Shown in pieces: positions 49,022 to 56,853 of a DNA stretch of 64,000 bases. Origin of the DNA: Saccharopolyspora oryzae (GTDB taxonomy: Bacteria; Actinomycetota; Actinomycetes; Mycobacteriales; Pseudonocardiaceae); the NCBI RefSeq assembly GCF_027853915.1, contig NZ_JAQGLA010000004.1:62001-126000 (forward strand), written 5' to 3'. The stretch's first letter is position 1; the number at the start of each line of letters is the position of its first letter. The translations under genes were made by a program, and so were the position numbers. The notes beneath the pieces were generated by a model. The model did not search any database. It was given only the letters and a program-made list of their open reading frames with translations, and was not told the DNA's origin.

Positions 49022-50391
49022 GTCGTCGCTCCCGTCGGGGTCGAGGTCGCGCGCTGCTCCAGCCAGGCCTCGAGCGTGCCGGTGTCGAACTGCGCGCTGG
49101 TGAACCACGGCTGGTCGAGGATCTCGGCCAGCAGCGTCGTGGTGCTGGGCAGGCCCTCCACGACGAACTCGCCGAGCGCGCGCTTGGCCCGCTGCACCGC
49201 TGCGGCCCGGTCCTCGCCCCACACGATCAGCTTCGCCATCAGCGAGTCGTAGAACGGCGACACCTGACCTCCTGGGGTCAGCCAGGTGTCCATGCGCACC
49301 CAGGGCCCGCCGGGGAGTTCGAGGTGCCCGATCGGACCGGGGCTGGGCAGGAAGCCGCGTTCCGGGTCTTCCGCGCAGATCCGGACCTCGATGGCGTGGC
49401 CGCTCCCGCGGATGTCGGCCTGCTCCAGGGAGAGCGGGTCGCCGGCCGCGATGCGCAGCTGCTGGGCGACCAGGTCGACGCCGGTGATCAGCTCGGTGAC
49501 CGGGTGCTCGACCTGGATCCTGGTGTTCATCTCGATGAAGAAGAACTCGCCGGTGTCGTCGTCGACGAGGAACTCGCAGGTTCCCGCGCTGCGGTAGCCG
49601 ACCTGGTCGCACAGCCGCACCGCGGCGTCGGTCATCGCTGCGCGGGTGCGGTCGTCGATGCCCGGCGAGGTGGCCTCCTCGATCACCTTCTGCCGCCGCC
49701 GCTGCAGCGAGCACTCCCGCTCGAACAGGTGGACCGCGCGGTCGCCGTCGCCGAGCACCTGCACCTCGACGTGCCGGGCGCTGCGCACGAAGCGCTCCAG
49801 GTACATCCGGCCGTCGCCGAAGGCGCTGGCGGCTTCCCGCGACGCGGCCGGGAAGGCGGCCACGAGCTCGGTCTCGTCCGCGACGACGCGGATTCCCCGG
49901 CCGCCACCGCCGGCGGCGGCCTTCAGCATCACGGGGTAACCGACCTCGGCGGCGGCGCGGACCGCGACCGCCACGTCGTCGATGGCGTCCGGCGTCCCGG
50001 GCACGGTGGGCACTCCCGCTGCCGCGGCGACCTGCCGGGCCCGCACCTTGTCGCCCATCTGCTCGATCACCGCGGCGTCCGGACCGACGAAGGTCAGGCC
50101 CGCGTCGGCGACGGCAGCGGCGAAGTCCGCGCGCTCGGACAGGAATCCGTACCCCGGGTGGACGGCGTCGGCACCGGCCTCGCGCGCCGCCGCGACGATG
50201 GAGTCGGCGACCAGGTAGCTCTTGCTCGCCTGCGAGGGCCCGATCGGGATGACCGAGTCAGCGAGCTGGGCGTGCTTGGCCTTGCCGTCCGCATCGCTGG
50301 CCACCGCCACGGTCTCGATCCCGAGATCGCGGGCTGCCCGGATGATCCGCACCGCGATCTCGCCCCGGTTGGCGATCAGCAGCCGCTTCAT
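49018..50391 (-). CDS. Biotin carboxylase subunit
   Basis: The 457-residue protein has the complete AccC layout: KRLLIANRGEIAVRIIRAAR at the N-terminus, KAAAGGGGRGIRVV for the ATP lid, ECSLQRRRQKVIEEA, then FIEMNTRIQVEHPVTE with the metal and bicarbonate residues. It charges biotin on the small carrier encoded 4 bp upstream. Because it is locked into an operon with LamB, KipI and KipA homologues, it probably serves a dedicated carboxylation, not fatty-acid synthesis. The ATG overlaps the carrier stop. Confidence 0.88.
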   Translation of the reverse strand: MKRLLIANRGEIAVRIIRAARDLGIETVAVASDADGKAKHAQLADSVIPIGPSQASKSYLVADSIVAAAREAGADAVHPGYGFLSERADFAAAVADAGLTFVGPDAAVIEQMGDKVRARQVAAAAGVPTVPGTPDAIDDVAVAVRAAAEVGYPVMLKAAAGGGGRGIRVVADETELVAAFPAASREAASAFGDGRMYLERFVRSARHVEVQVLGDGDRAVHLFERECSLQRRRQKVIEEATSPGIDDRTRAAMTDAAVRLCDQVGYRSAGTCEFLVDDDTGEFFFIEMNTRIQVEHPVTELITGVDLVAQQLRIAAGDPLSLEQADIRGSGHAIEVRICAEDPERGFLPSPGPIGHLELPGGPWVRMDTWLTPGGQVSPFYDSLMAKLIVWGEDRAAAVQRAKRALGEFVVEGLPSTTTLLAEILDQPWFTSAQFDTGTLEAWLEQRATSTPTGATT

Positions 50392-50639
50392 CCGTCGACC
50401 TCGATGACCACCAGGGCCTGGCCGGCGTCGACCACGGACTCGCTGTCGGCGACGACGTCCACCACGGTGCCGGAAACACCGGCGGGGATCTGGTGGAAGG
50501 ACTTCATGACCTCCACCAGGCCGATGGTGTCGCCGGCCGCGACGGTCTGGCCGACCTGCACGTAGTCGGGGGTGTTCGGATCGGGCTTGCGGTAGAAGAT
50601 TCCGGGGATGGGCGAAACCACGTCGTGTCGGCTCATCAT
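50388..50639 (-). CDS. Biotin carboxyl carrier protein
   Basis: The 83-residue single biotinyl domain has the biotinylation motif EVMKS with Lys46 and conserved IPGIFYRKPD and VGQTVAAGDTIG. It lacks the N-terminal linker of standard AccB, so it is a compact dedicated carrier. It starts MM; the ATG at 50639 or 50636 may be used. It sits between the LamB/YcsF-like gene (19 bp upstream) and biotin carboxylase (4 bp overlap). Confidence 0.87.
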   Translation of the reverse strand: MMSRHDVVSPIPGIFYRKPDPNTPDYVQVGQTVAAGDTIGLVEVMKSFHQIPAGVSGTVVDVVADSESVVDAGQALVVIEVDG

Positions 50640-50658
50640 CGCACCTCGCAGTCGTCGG

Positions 50659-51381
50659 TCAGGCCAGGTAGGGCTTGAGGGCTTCGTGGACGGCCTTGGC
50701 GAGATCCTCGGCGCCCGGCGTGTCGGAGTGGATGCAGATGCAGTCGGCCCGCATCGGGATGTCCTGGCCGTCGACGGAAGTGGCGACGTTCTCGGTGACG
50801 GCCCGCACCGAGCGCTCCGCCGCGACGACCGGGTCGTAGGCGTCGTGCTCGCGGGTGATGATCAGCGAGCCGTCGGAGCGGTAGTCGAGGTCGGTGTAGT
50901 ACTCGGCGATGAAGCCCGCGTCCCGCGACCCCCAGACGTGCTCGTGCTGGGTGTTGGCCATGCCCATGAGCGGGACGCCGAAGACGTCGGCGGCGTCGGC
51001 GATGGCGCCCGCCACCTCGGCGTCGCGCGAGGCCAGGCCGTACAGGGCGCCGTGCGGCTTGATGTGGTTGAGCGGCATGCCCTGCTCCCGGAGGAACGCG
51101 GTCAGCGCCCCCACCTGGTAGATGACCGACGCGGTCAGCTCGTCGCGGCCCATCTTCAGCTCGCGGCGGCCGAACCCGTCGCGGTCCGGGAAGGACGGGT
51201 GCGCCCCCACCTTGACGGAGTGCTGCTTGGCGAGCGCGACCGTCCTGCGCATCACGACGGGGTCCGCGGCGTGGAAGCCGCAGGCGACGTTCGCGATGGT
51301 GATGTAGGGCATGATCGCCTCGTCGTCACCGCACCGGTAGATGCTGTAGGCCTCGCCCATGTCGCAGTTGATGGCAACCAT
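50659..51381 (-). CDS. LamB/YcsF family protein (PxpA-like 5-oxoprolinase subunit)
   Basis: The 240-residue protein starts MVAINCDMGEAYSIYRCGDD and has IANVACGFHAADPVVM, VKVGAHPSFPDRDGFGRRE, HIKPHGALYG and CIHSDTPGAEDLAKAV, a full set of LamB/YcsF motifs. PxpA is the catalytic partner of PxpBC in ATP-driven opening of 5-oxoproline, and the family was first linked to lactam use. GAGGAACGAACG precedes the ATG. It lies 103 bp after the Rieske ferredoxin gene of the monooxygenase set, the largest gap in the operon, so a second promoter is possible. Confidence 0.87.
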   Translation of the reverse strand: MVAINCDMGEAYSIYRCGDDEAIMPYITIANVACGFHAADPVVMRRTVALAKQHSVKVGAHPSFPDRDGFGRRELKMGRDELTASVIYQVGALTAFLREQGMPLNHIKPHGALYGLASRDAEVAGAIADAADVFGVPLMGMANTQHEHVWGSRDAGFIAEYYTDLDYRSDGSLIITREHDAYDPVVAAERSVRAVTENVATSVDGQDIPMRADCICIHSDTPGAEDLAKAVHEALKPYLA

Positions 51382-51484
51382 CGTTCGTTCCTCGATCCTT
51401 TCGGGGTCTGTCCGGCGAACCCGGCTCCGCACGGCGGATCGGGTGTCGCAAGTGGACGGTCGCGCCGCTTCGGCGGCGAGCGGG

Positions 51485-51820
51485 TCAGGAGTGGGCGACC
51501 TTCGGCGTGTCACCTTCGGGGTCGACGTAGACGTCGTCGCCGTCGACCTTGACCGGGTAGCGGGCCAGCCGGGCGTGCCCCGGGTTGATGCCTTCGCAGG
51601 TGGTCAGGTCGAACCGCCACAGGTGCGCCTTGCAGGTCAGCGTCGCCTTGTCGAGCTCGCCCTCCACGAGTTCGATCTGCTGGTGCGGGCAGATCGCCTG
51701 GGTCGCGACGACGTCTCCGCCGTCGAGGTGGGCGATGAGCACCTCCTGGTCGCCCACCTCGAAGGACTCCATCTCGCCCTCCCAGAGGTCGTCCAGGCTG
51801 CACACCCGTACGAAAGCCAT
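51485..51820 (-). CDS. Rieske-type [2Fe-2S] ferredoxin of a toluene-4-monooxygenase-like system
   Basis: The 111-residue protein has both Rieske motifs: C44-P-H46 in QAICPHQQIE and C63-x-x-H66 in TCKAHLWRFD. The spacing equals that of T4moC (45/47 and 64/67) with one residue less. It passes electrons from the reductase to the diiron hydroxylase. GAGGAGGAGG precedes the ATG. It is the last of the six monooxygenase genes, whereas in the classical tmo operon this gene is third. Confidence 0.88.
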   Translation of the reverse strand: MAFVRVCSLDDLWEGEMESFEVGDQEVLIAHLDGGDVVATQAICPHQQIELVEGELDKATLTCKAHLWRFDLTTCEGINPGHARLARYPVKVDGDDVYVDPEGDTPKVAHS

Positions 51821-51835
51821 GAGCAGTCCTCCTCC

Positions 51836-52843
51836 TCAGCAGAACCGGTCGAAGCGGAGCAGCTCCGCGTCCAGGCCCCGGTCGATCACCAGTGATCTCG
51901 CCAGCGCGTCGGTCATCGCCGGAGGACCGGCCGCGTAGCAGGTGAAGTCGGTGACGTCGTCGCCGAGATCGGCCACGACGGCCTCGTGGACGAAGCCGCG
52001 GAAGGCGTCCCCCGCGTCGTCGTGCTGCTCGGACACCGCGGTGCGGACGTGCAGCGCGCCGAGGCGGCGCCCGGCGAGCTCCAGCGACTCCGGCAGGACG
52101 ATGTCGTCGGTCGTCCGGCCGCCGACGAACAGGTGGACGGTCCGGTCGGCGGCGTCGGGCAGCGCGGCCGCGCCGAGCACGATGCTGGTCATGGCGCCGA
52201 TCCCGGATCCGCCGCCCACGCACGCGATCTTGCGGTCGTCGTCCTCCCGCAGGTGGGCGTTGCCGTACGGGCCGTCCAGCACGACGGTCGCGCCCACCTC
52301 CAGGTGGTCGAACAGGACGGAGGTCGCGCTGCCGCCAGGGGTCCGCTTGATGACGAAGCGCCAGTTCCCGTGGCAGTTGCCGATGTTGCTCATCGAGTAG
52401 GCGCGTTCGGTCCGGCCGTCCGGGAGCGTGATCATGGCGTACTGGCCGGGGCTGAACGCCGCCGGTCGCCGGGTGGCGAAGACGAACTCGGCCATGTCGT
52501 GGGTCAGCCGGTTGATCTCGCGCAGGTCCGCGGTCTGCCGCACGGGGCGGTGGCGAGCGGGTTGCTCGCTCACCGCGATCCGCACCGAGCACGACGACAG
52601 CGGTTCGCTCTGGCACGCGAGGCGGCGCCCCTTGCGCCGGTCCCGGGCGGTGAGCCCGGGCGCGTCGGGGCGGAGGTCGCGCATCTCGCCCTCGACGAGC
52701 TCGTAGCGGCAGCTCCCGCAGGAGCCGCTGTTGCACTCGTAGGTGGGGGAGAGCCCCGCGCGGAGGGCGGAACGCAGCAGCGTGTCGCCCTCCGCGCAGG
52801 CGAACCCGAGGTCCGTGCCGACCACCGAAACGTGGTGATCCAT
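51836..52843 (-). CDS. NADH:ferredoxin reductase of the diiron monooxygenase
   Basis: The 335-residue protein has an N-terminal 2Fe-2S domain (ECNSGSCGSCRYELVEG with a later ACQS), then an FAD domain (RAYSMSN) and an NAD domain (CVGGGSGIGAMTSIVLGAAA). It takes electrons from NADH to the Rieske ferredoxin. It is the homologue of TmoF/T4moF. The ATG at 52843 lies 17 bp after the beta-subunit stop. Confidence 0.88.
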   Translation of the reverse strand: MDHHVSVVGTDLGFACAEGDTLLRSALRAGLSPTYECNSGSCGSCRYELVEGEMRDLRPDAPGLTARDRRKGRRLACQSEPLSSCSVRIAVSEQPARHRPVRQTADLREINRLTHDMAEFVFATRRPAAFSPGQYAMITLPDGRTERAYSMSNIGNCHGNWRFVIKRTPGGSATSVLFDHLEVGATVVLDGPYGNAHLREDDDRKIACVGGGSGIGAMTSIVLGAAALPDAADRTVHLFVGGRTTDDIVLPESLELAGRRLGALHVRTAVSEQHDDAGDAFRGFVHEAVVADLGDDVTDFTCYAAGPPAMTDALARSLVIDRGLDAELLRFDRFC

Positions 52844-52860
52844 CAGCGCTTCCACCGTCC

Positions 52861-53847
52861 TCAGCCGCCCAGCCCGAGCTGGCGCTGGAACGACTTGACC
52901 GCGCCGATGGCGTTGTCGGCCGCTTCCGGGTTCTCCGGGATCTCCTCGCCGTAGGCGCGGATGGCGGCCTCGGCCAGCGGCTGCCACTTCTCCACCCAGG
53001 CGGTCAGCTGCGCGACGTTGGACTCGACGTCGGACATGTGCGACACCAGCGCCGACGTCCACCGGCGCGAGCGTTCGCTGTCGCGCAGCGCGGCTTCCGC
53101 CAGCAGCGCGTGCAGCGTGTCGCCGTGCCGGCGCGCGCTGACGCCGAGCTGCCGGAGCACCACCTCGTCGAACGCGGGCTTGGCGACGACGTTGAGCGCC
53201 ACGAACGCTTCTGCCCAGTCGAACGTGGTGAGCTGGCGCTCCATGAGCTCGCGGAAGCCCTGCCAGACCGGCAGTTCCTCCCACAGCTCCCGTTCGCGGT
53301 CGCCGAAACCGATGCTGGGGTGGGCGATTCCCAGCTCGGCGGTGCGGTAGGCCACATTGGACAGCCAGCGCAGCGAGTCGGCCGCCTGGAACGCGGCGCA
53401 GTTGGCGATGGTGCTGGCGGGCGACATGTGCACCAGGTAAGCGCTGGCCATCTGGATGGTGTGCAGCAGGTAGCGGCTCGGCGTGTAGAGCTGGACCAGG
53501 GCGGCGGTCCAGTCGGGCGCCAGGCCCTTGTCGTGGCCCTCCGCGTTGTGCTGGTCGAGCAGTCCTTCGACGTAGGTCTCCTGGCCGTCCTGCAGGATGT
53601 TGTAGGTCCGGTAGACCAGCTCGTCCGGGTCGCGGAAGGCGTCCCAGTCCGGGTGCGCGATCGGGCTGCCGTTGCGGTGCTTCCGGTAGAAGTCGGCCAT
53701 GAAACCGGTGTGCCCGACGTCCCACGGCTGCTCGGCGTCCCGGGTGTGCCACAGCAGCTTCGTCGAGACGATCTCGTACTCGCTGGGCTTGCGGCGCCTG
53801 GCGGTCAGGTGGCCCCAGGTCTTGAGGGGCTTCATCGGTGTGCTCAT
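52861..53847 (-). CDS. Diiron monooxygenase hydroxylase beta subunit (TmoE-like)
   Basis: The 328-residue protein matches T4moE-type beta subunits: MKPLKTWGHLTARRRKPSEY at the start, LLWHTRDAEQPWD, YTPSRYLLHTIQMASAYLVH and a helical C-terminus with SHMSDVESNVAQLTAWVEKW. It has the ferritin-like fold but no metal ligands, and packs against the alpha subunit. The ATG overlaps the effector-gene stop as ATGA. Confidence 0.88.
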   Translation of the reverse strand: MSTPMKPLKTWGHLTARRRKPSEYEIVSTKLLWHTRDAEQPWDVGHTGFMADFYRKHRNGSPIAHPDWDAFRDPDELVYRTYNILQDGQETYVEGLLDQHNAEGHDKGLAPDWTAALVQLYTPSRYLLHTIQMASAYLVHMSPASTIANCAAFQAADSLRWLSNVAYRTAELGIAHPSIGFGDRERELWEELPVWQGFRELMERQLTTFDWAEAFVALNVVAKPAFDEVVLRQLGVSARRHGDTLHALLAEAALRDSERSRRWTSALVSHMSDVESNVAQLTAWVEKWQPLAEAAIRAYGEEIPENPEAADNAIGAVKSFQRQLGLGG

Positions 53848-54182
53848 GCGTGGGCCTCCCCGGCCTCGGGGCTCTTCGCCCGCTCGAAGGTGTGGAAGAA
53901 GCGGTAGACGTCGCTGCCGGTGTCGATCCGGCCGACGAACGACGGCATGATCAGTTCCAGTTCGGACATCTTGAAGGGGCGGCCGAGCTCCTCGGCGATC
54001 GTGGCGCGGTGCAGCACGCACTCCCCGCCCTCCACCTCGATGCGGAGGTAGGAGCCGCGGTCGCGGATGTCCACGCGGCGTCCCACGTTGTCGATCACCG
54101 CGGCGTCGGCGACCGCGCGGGCCACCTCGCCGGACTGCAGCACCGGGCCGACCGGGTCGACGATGGGATCGATGTCGCTCAT
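53844..54182 (-). CDS. Diiron monooxygenase effector/coupling protein (TmoD-like)
   Basis: The 112-residue cofactorless protein has VGPVLQSGEVARAVADAAVI, DRGSYLRIEVEGGECVLHR and RPFKMSELELIMPSFVGRI, the standard MmoB/DmpM/T4moD layout. It binds the hydroxylase and tunes O2 activation and regioselectivity. GAGGAG precedes the ATG, 8 bp after the TmoB-like stop. Confidence 0.87.
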   Translation of the reverse strand: MSDIDPIVDPVGPVLQSGEVARAVADAAVIDNVGRRVDIRDRGSYLRIEVEGGECVLHRATIAEELGRPFKMSELELIMPSFVGRIDTGSDVYRFFHTFERAKSPEAGEAHA

Positions 54183-54190
54183 CGGGCTCC

Positions 54191-54445
54191 TCACTCGAAG
54201 TAGATTTCGATGCACTCGGTCGCTTCGAGCGCGGCATCGGCGACCGTGCTGTCGCGGGCGTACGGCGCGTCCGCGCCCTGCTTGCGGACGCGCAGCGTGC
54301 GGCCCGGCCGCTCCGCCACGTGGATGCCGATCGAGTTCGCGGCGGCTGCTGCGGCCACCTCGTCCATCGTGCTGCCGGAGTCCACCGGCAGGAGCTTGAT
54401 GACGAAGTCGCCCTCGAAGTTCGCCGCCAACGGGATGATTGCCAT
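54191..54445 (-). CDS. Diiron monooxygenase hydroxylase gamma subunit (TmoB-like)
   Basis: The 84-residue protein has a ubiquitin-like fold pattern: IPLAANFEGDFVIKLLPVD, then STMDEVAAAAAANSIGIHV and an acidic ATECIEIYFE tail, as in T4moB. It completes the (alpha-beta-gamma)2 hydroxylase. CGAGGAGG precedes the ATG, 24 bp after the alpha-subunit gene. Confidence 0.86.
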   Translation of the reverse strand: MAIIPLAANFEGDFVIKLLPVDSGSTMDEVAAAAAANSIGIHVAERPGRTLRVRKQGADAPYARDSTVADAALEATECIEIYFE

Positions 54446-54469
54446 GACTGGACCTCCTCGATCCGCCGG

Positions 54470-55966
54470 TCAGCCGGCGCTGGCGAGCTTGTTGCGGTAG
54501 GTGTCGACCCAGGCGAAGCCGTGCGCGTCCTCGCCGCCGGGGCCGATGCTGCCCAGCCCCATGTACTCGAGGACGCCGCCGAGGTCGGCCGGCTGGATGT
54601 CGCCGCCGAGGAACCGGTCGACGATGCTCTTGTGGTGCCGGTAGCGCTCCGGGTCGTCCTCGAAGATCCACTTGTCCACTTCGGACGCGAAGTGGTAGCG
54701 GCGTCCTTCGTGGACGAGCGAGATGTCGCGCAGCGTCTGGGAAGGAGTGCCCACGATCGGCAGCTGGGAGACGTTGCAGACGACCGGGAGGGTGCTCGGG
54801 ATGGTCTGCTCGGTGCGCCCGTTCGCCAGGTTGTCGATCAGGACGTCCCACACTTTGCCGAAGGTGTCGTTCCAGCCGGGGTACTTCTCCTCCAGCCAGT
54901 CCCGCTCCTCCGGGCTCACCCCGGCGGCCGGGTCCCACCACAGCGTCGGGCGCCACGAGTAGGTGCCGAGGTGCTGGCCGTGGTGGTGCTCGGAGATGTC
55001 GCGCAGGAAGATGTCCCAGTACCACGGCTTGGACAGCCCGAGGTCTTCCAGGGACCGCATGAACTGCGTGACGATCCACTCCTCCATGAACTCCTTGAAG
55101 GACTCGCCGCGCACCTCCAGCGGCACGTAGTAGTCCATCGGGATGCCGGACAGGATCGTGAAGAGCCGGTAGGAGCGCCAGAACGCGATGTCGATCTTCT
55201 TCTGGGCCTCGTCCTTCCGGCCGTTCTCGATCAGCATCTGCAGCAGGGGAGTGCCGAGCTGCGCGTGCCTGGCCTCGTCGGACTGGATGCTCTGGATCAG
55301 CTTGGAGAAGGTGAAGTCGCCCGCGTTCGCCGCGTCCCCGGACAACCCGATGAACTGCAGGTTGGTGAAACCGGTTTCGAAGGCGAAGTTCGCGAAGATC
55401 GACGTGGACAGCGCGTCGCGGGTCATCATCACGTCGTCGAAGAAGTGCCGCGCGCCGAGCGTCACCCAGTTGTTGCTGAACATGGACGCGTGCGACCACT
55501 CGAACTGGCGGTCCTTGTTCACGTACTCGTGCGGGAAGAACAGCTGGATCTGGCCGTGCCGGATCTCGTCGAGCATCCCGAAGGTCGCCATGTTGCGCAT
55601 GCCCGGTGCCTTGGACCAGCGCACGAATCGGGCTTCCTGGAACGAAGCGCCGTACTCGACGAGCGCGACCGCGGCGTAGTGCTCCTTGAGGATGGAGATC
55701 CACCCCGGGTCGGCGTTGTGGTAGAGGTCGGCCCGCTCCAGCGCGGCCTTCACCGAGTAGGCCCCGGCGTCCTTCTGCCGCTGCACGTCGACGTACTCGC
55801 GGTAGCTGATCTTGTAGGGCTCGTCGTAGGTGGCCCAGATGTGGTCGGGCAGGCCCTCGCCGCCGCTGAGCTCGGGCGGGAACAGCTCGTCGGCCGTCAC
55901 GTACTTCGGGGTCCACTCGGTGCTTCGCGCGATGTCGTACCACTGCGCGCGTTCCAGCAGCGCCAT
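54470..55966 (-). CDS. Diiron monooxygenase hydroxylase alpha subunit (TmoA-like)
   Basis: The 498-residue protein carries the six diiron ligands at exactly the T4moH positions: Glu104, Glu134 and His137 (LDEIRHGQ), Glu197, Glu231 and His234 (SDEARHAQ). The length equals T4moH. It therefore inserts oxygen into an aromatic or alkene C-H or C=C bond. Isoprene monooxygenase and alkene monooxygenases share this layout, so the substrate cannot be read directly. Linkage to UbiD and lactam-opening genes argues for a small heteroaromatic ring. The gene lies 47 bp after the ADC-fold gene, probably on one transcript. Confidence 0.88.
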   Translation of the reverse strand: MALLERAQWYDIARSTEWTPKYVTADELFPPELSGGEGLPDHIWATYDEPYKISYREYVDVQRQKDAGAYSVKAALERADLYHNADPGWISILKEHYAAVALVEYGASFQEARFVRWSKAPGMRNMATFGMLDEIRHGQIQLFFPHEYVNKDRQFEWSHASMFSNNWVTLGARHFFDDVMMTRDALSTSIFANFAFETGFTNLQFIGLSGDAANAGDFTFSKLIQSIQSDEARHAQLGTPLLQMLIENGRKDEAQKKIDIAFWRSYRLFTILSGIPMDYYVPLEVRGESFKEFMEEWIVTQFMRSLEDLGLSKPWYWDIFLRDISEHHHGQHLGTYSWRPTLWWDPAAGVSPEERDWLEEKYPGWNDTFGKVWDVLIDNLANGRTEQTIPSTLPVVCNVSQLPIVGTPSQTLRDISLVHEGRRYHFASEVDKWIFEDDPERYRHHKSIVDRFLGGDIQPADLGGVLEYMGLGSIGPGGEDAHGFAWVDTYRNKLASAG

Positions 55967-56013
55967 AGTCGCTCCTCAGCGATTCGTCGTGGGACAGGGG
56001 TTTTCGGGATCGA

Positions 56014-56718
56014 TCAGCTGCCGTGCTCGGAACCCAGCGGTCCTTCGCCGCCGGGGTAGCAGAACGTCATGGACGGGGCGTAGAAGCCGAACGTCACCTG
56101 CAGCGGATCCGCCGGCCGCAGCTGGTAGGTCGGGTGGTCCGGGGCGAGGAACTCGAGGGACAGCACCTCGAACTCCTCGGCGACGTCGGCGACGTACGGG
56201 TAGCGCCCGCTGATGAACTCCTCGTCGCGCCGCGTGATGTAGCGCAGCTGCCCGGCGACCCGCTGCGGTGCGCCGACGCGAACCCGCGCCGTGGTGCGGA
56301 TGACCGGCCGGCCGCCGATGCGGGTGGTGGCGACGAGGACGTCGTCGTCGAGGATCAGCTCCGTGCGCCCGCTCTCACCGGCCGGAACGCCGCGTTCGCG
56401 GGCGTAGCGGGTCATCGACTCGGAGCTGTTGTGGTAGTGGGTCCACCAGCGCCCCGGCACGCCGGCCTCGGTGTCGAGACCGGACAGGTTGGCCCCGAGG
56501 TAGGTCAGCGAGTAGGCGCCGAACGCCTCCTCGCCGACGGCCGAGGTCTGCTGCGGCCCGTCGACCACGTACTGGTTCAGGTAGCAGGAGCGGTCGTCGG
56601 CCGGGGTGAGGCCGTCGGGAACCAGCTTCGCGACGCTGTCCGGATCCGCTGGAACCCACACCAGGTAGAGGGTTCGGGAGTCGGTGATCAGCTGCGGGGG
56701 GTGCAGCGACGTGCCCAT
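56014..56718 (-). CDS. Acetoacetate-decarboxylase-fold protein without the usual Schiff-base lysine
   Basis: The 234-residue protein resembles the acetoacetate decarboxylase superfamily: LYLVWVPADPDSVAKLVPDG for the N-terminal strand and loop, YLNQYVVDG, SLTYLGANLSGLD, GRWWTHYHNSSESM, and a C-terminal VTFGFYAPSMTF. I cannot find the Gly-x-Pro-Lys segment that carries the catalytic Lys of true decarboxylases. Members lacking it act as hydratases, cyclases or aldolases. It is the first gene of the monooxygenase operon (GGAGGCGCCA before the ATG), so it may catalyse a step on the hydroxylated or ring-opened intermediate. The family call itself is moderate. Confidence 0.55.
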   Translation of the reverse strand: MGTSLHPPQLITDSRTLYLVWVPADPDSVAKLVPDGLTPADDRSCYLNQYVVDGPQQTSAVGEEAFGAYSLTYLGANLSGLDTEAGVPGRWWTHYHNSSESMTRYARERGVPAGESGRTELILDDDVLVATTRIGGRPVIRTTARVRVGAPQRVAGQLRYITRRDEEFISGRYPYVADVAEEFEVLSLEFLAPDHPTYQLRPADPLQVTFGFYAPSMTFCYPGGEGPLGSEHGS

Positions 56719-56853
56719 TGGCGCCTCCTGGCTGACCGTGGCGATCTCGGCGTGACTTGCACCTCAGATCGTGTTCGACGGCGGCCGCGGGCAGCAGTGC
56801 GCATCTTGGACAACGTCAGCGCGAACCGTGCCACGTTGGCGCACTAAAGCCGA
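56719..56853 (-). promoter_or_regulatory. Promoter region of the monooxygenase operon
   Basis: This 135 bp gap between the pucR stop and the ADC-fold gene start should hold the operon promoter. It contains TGGACAACG at 56807-56815, repeated in the pucR/KipI2 intergenic region, and an inverted pair CAACGT and ACGTTG separated by about 16 bp. These are candidate PucR sites but are unproven. Confidence 0.4.
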
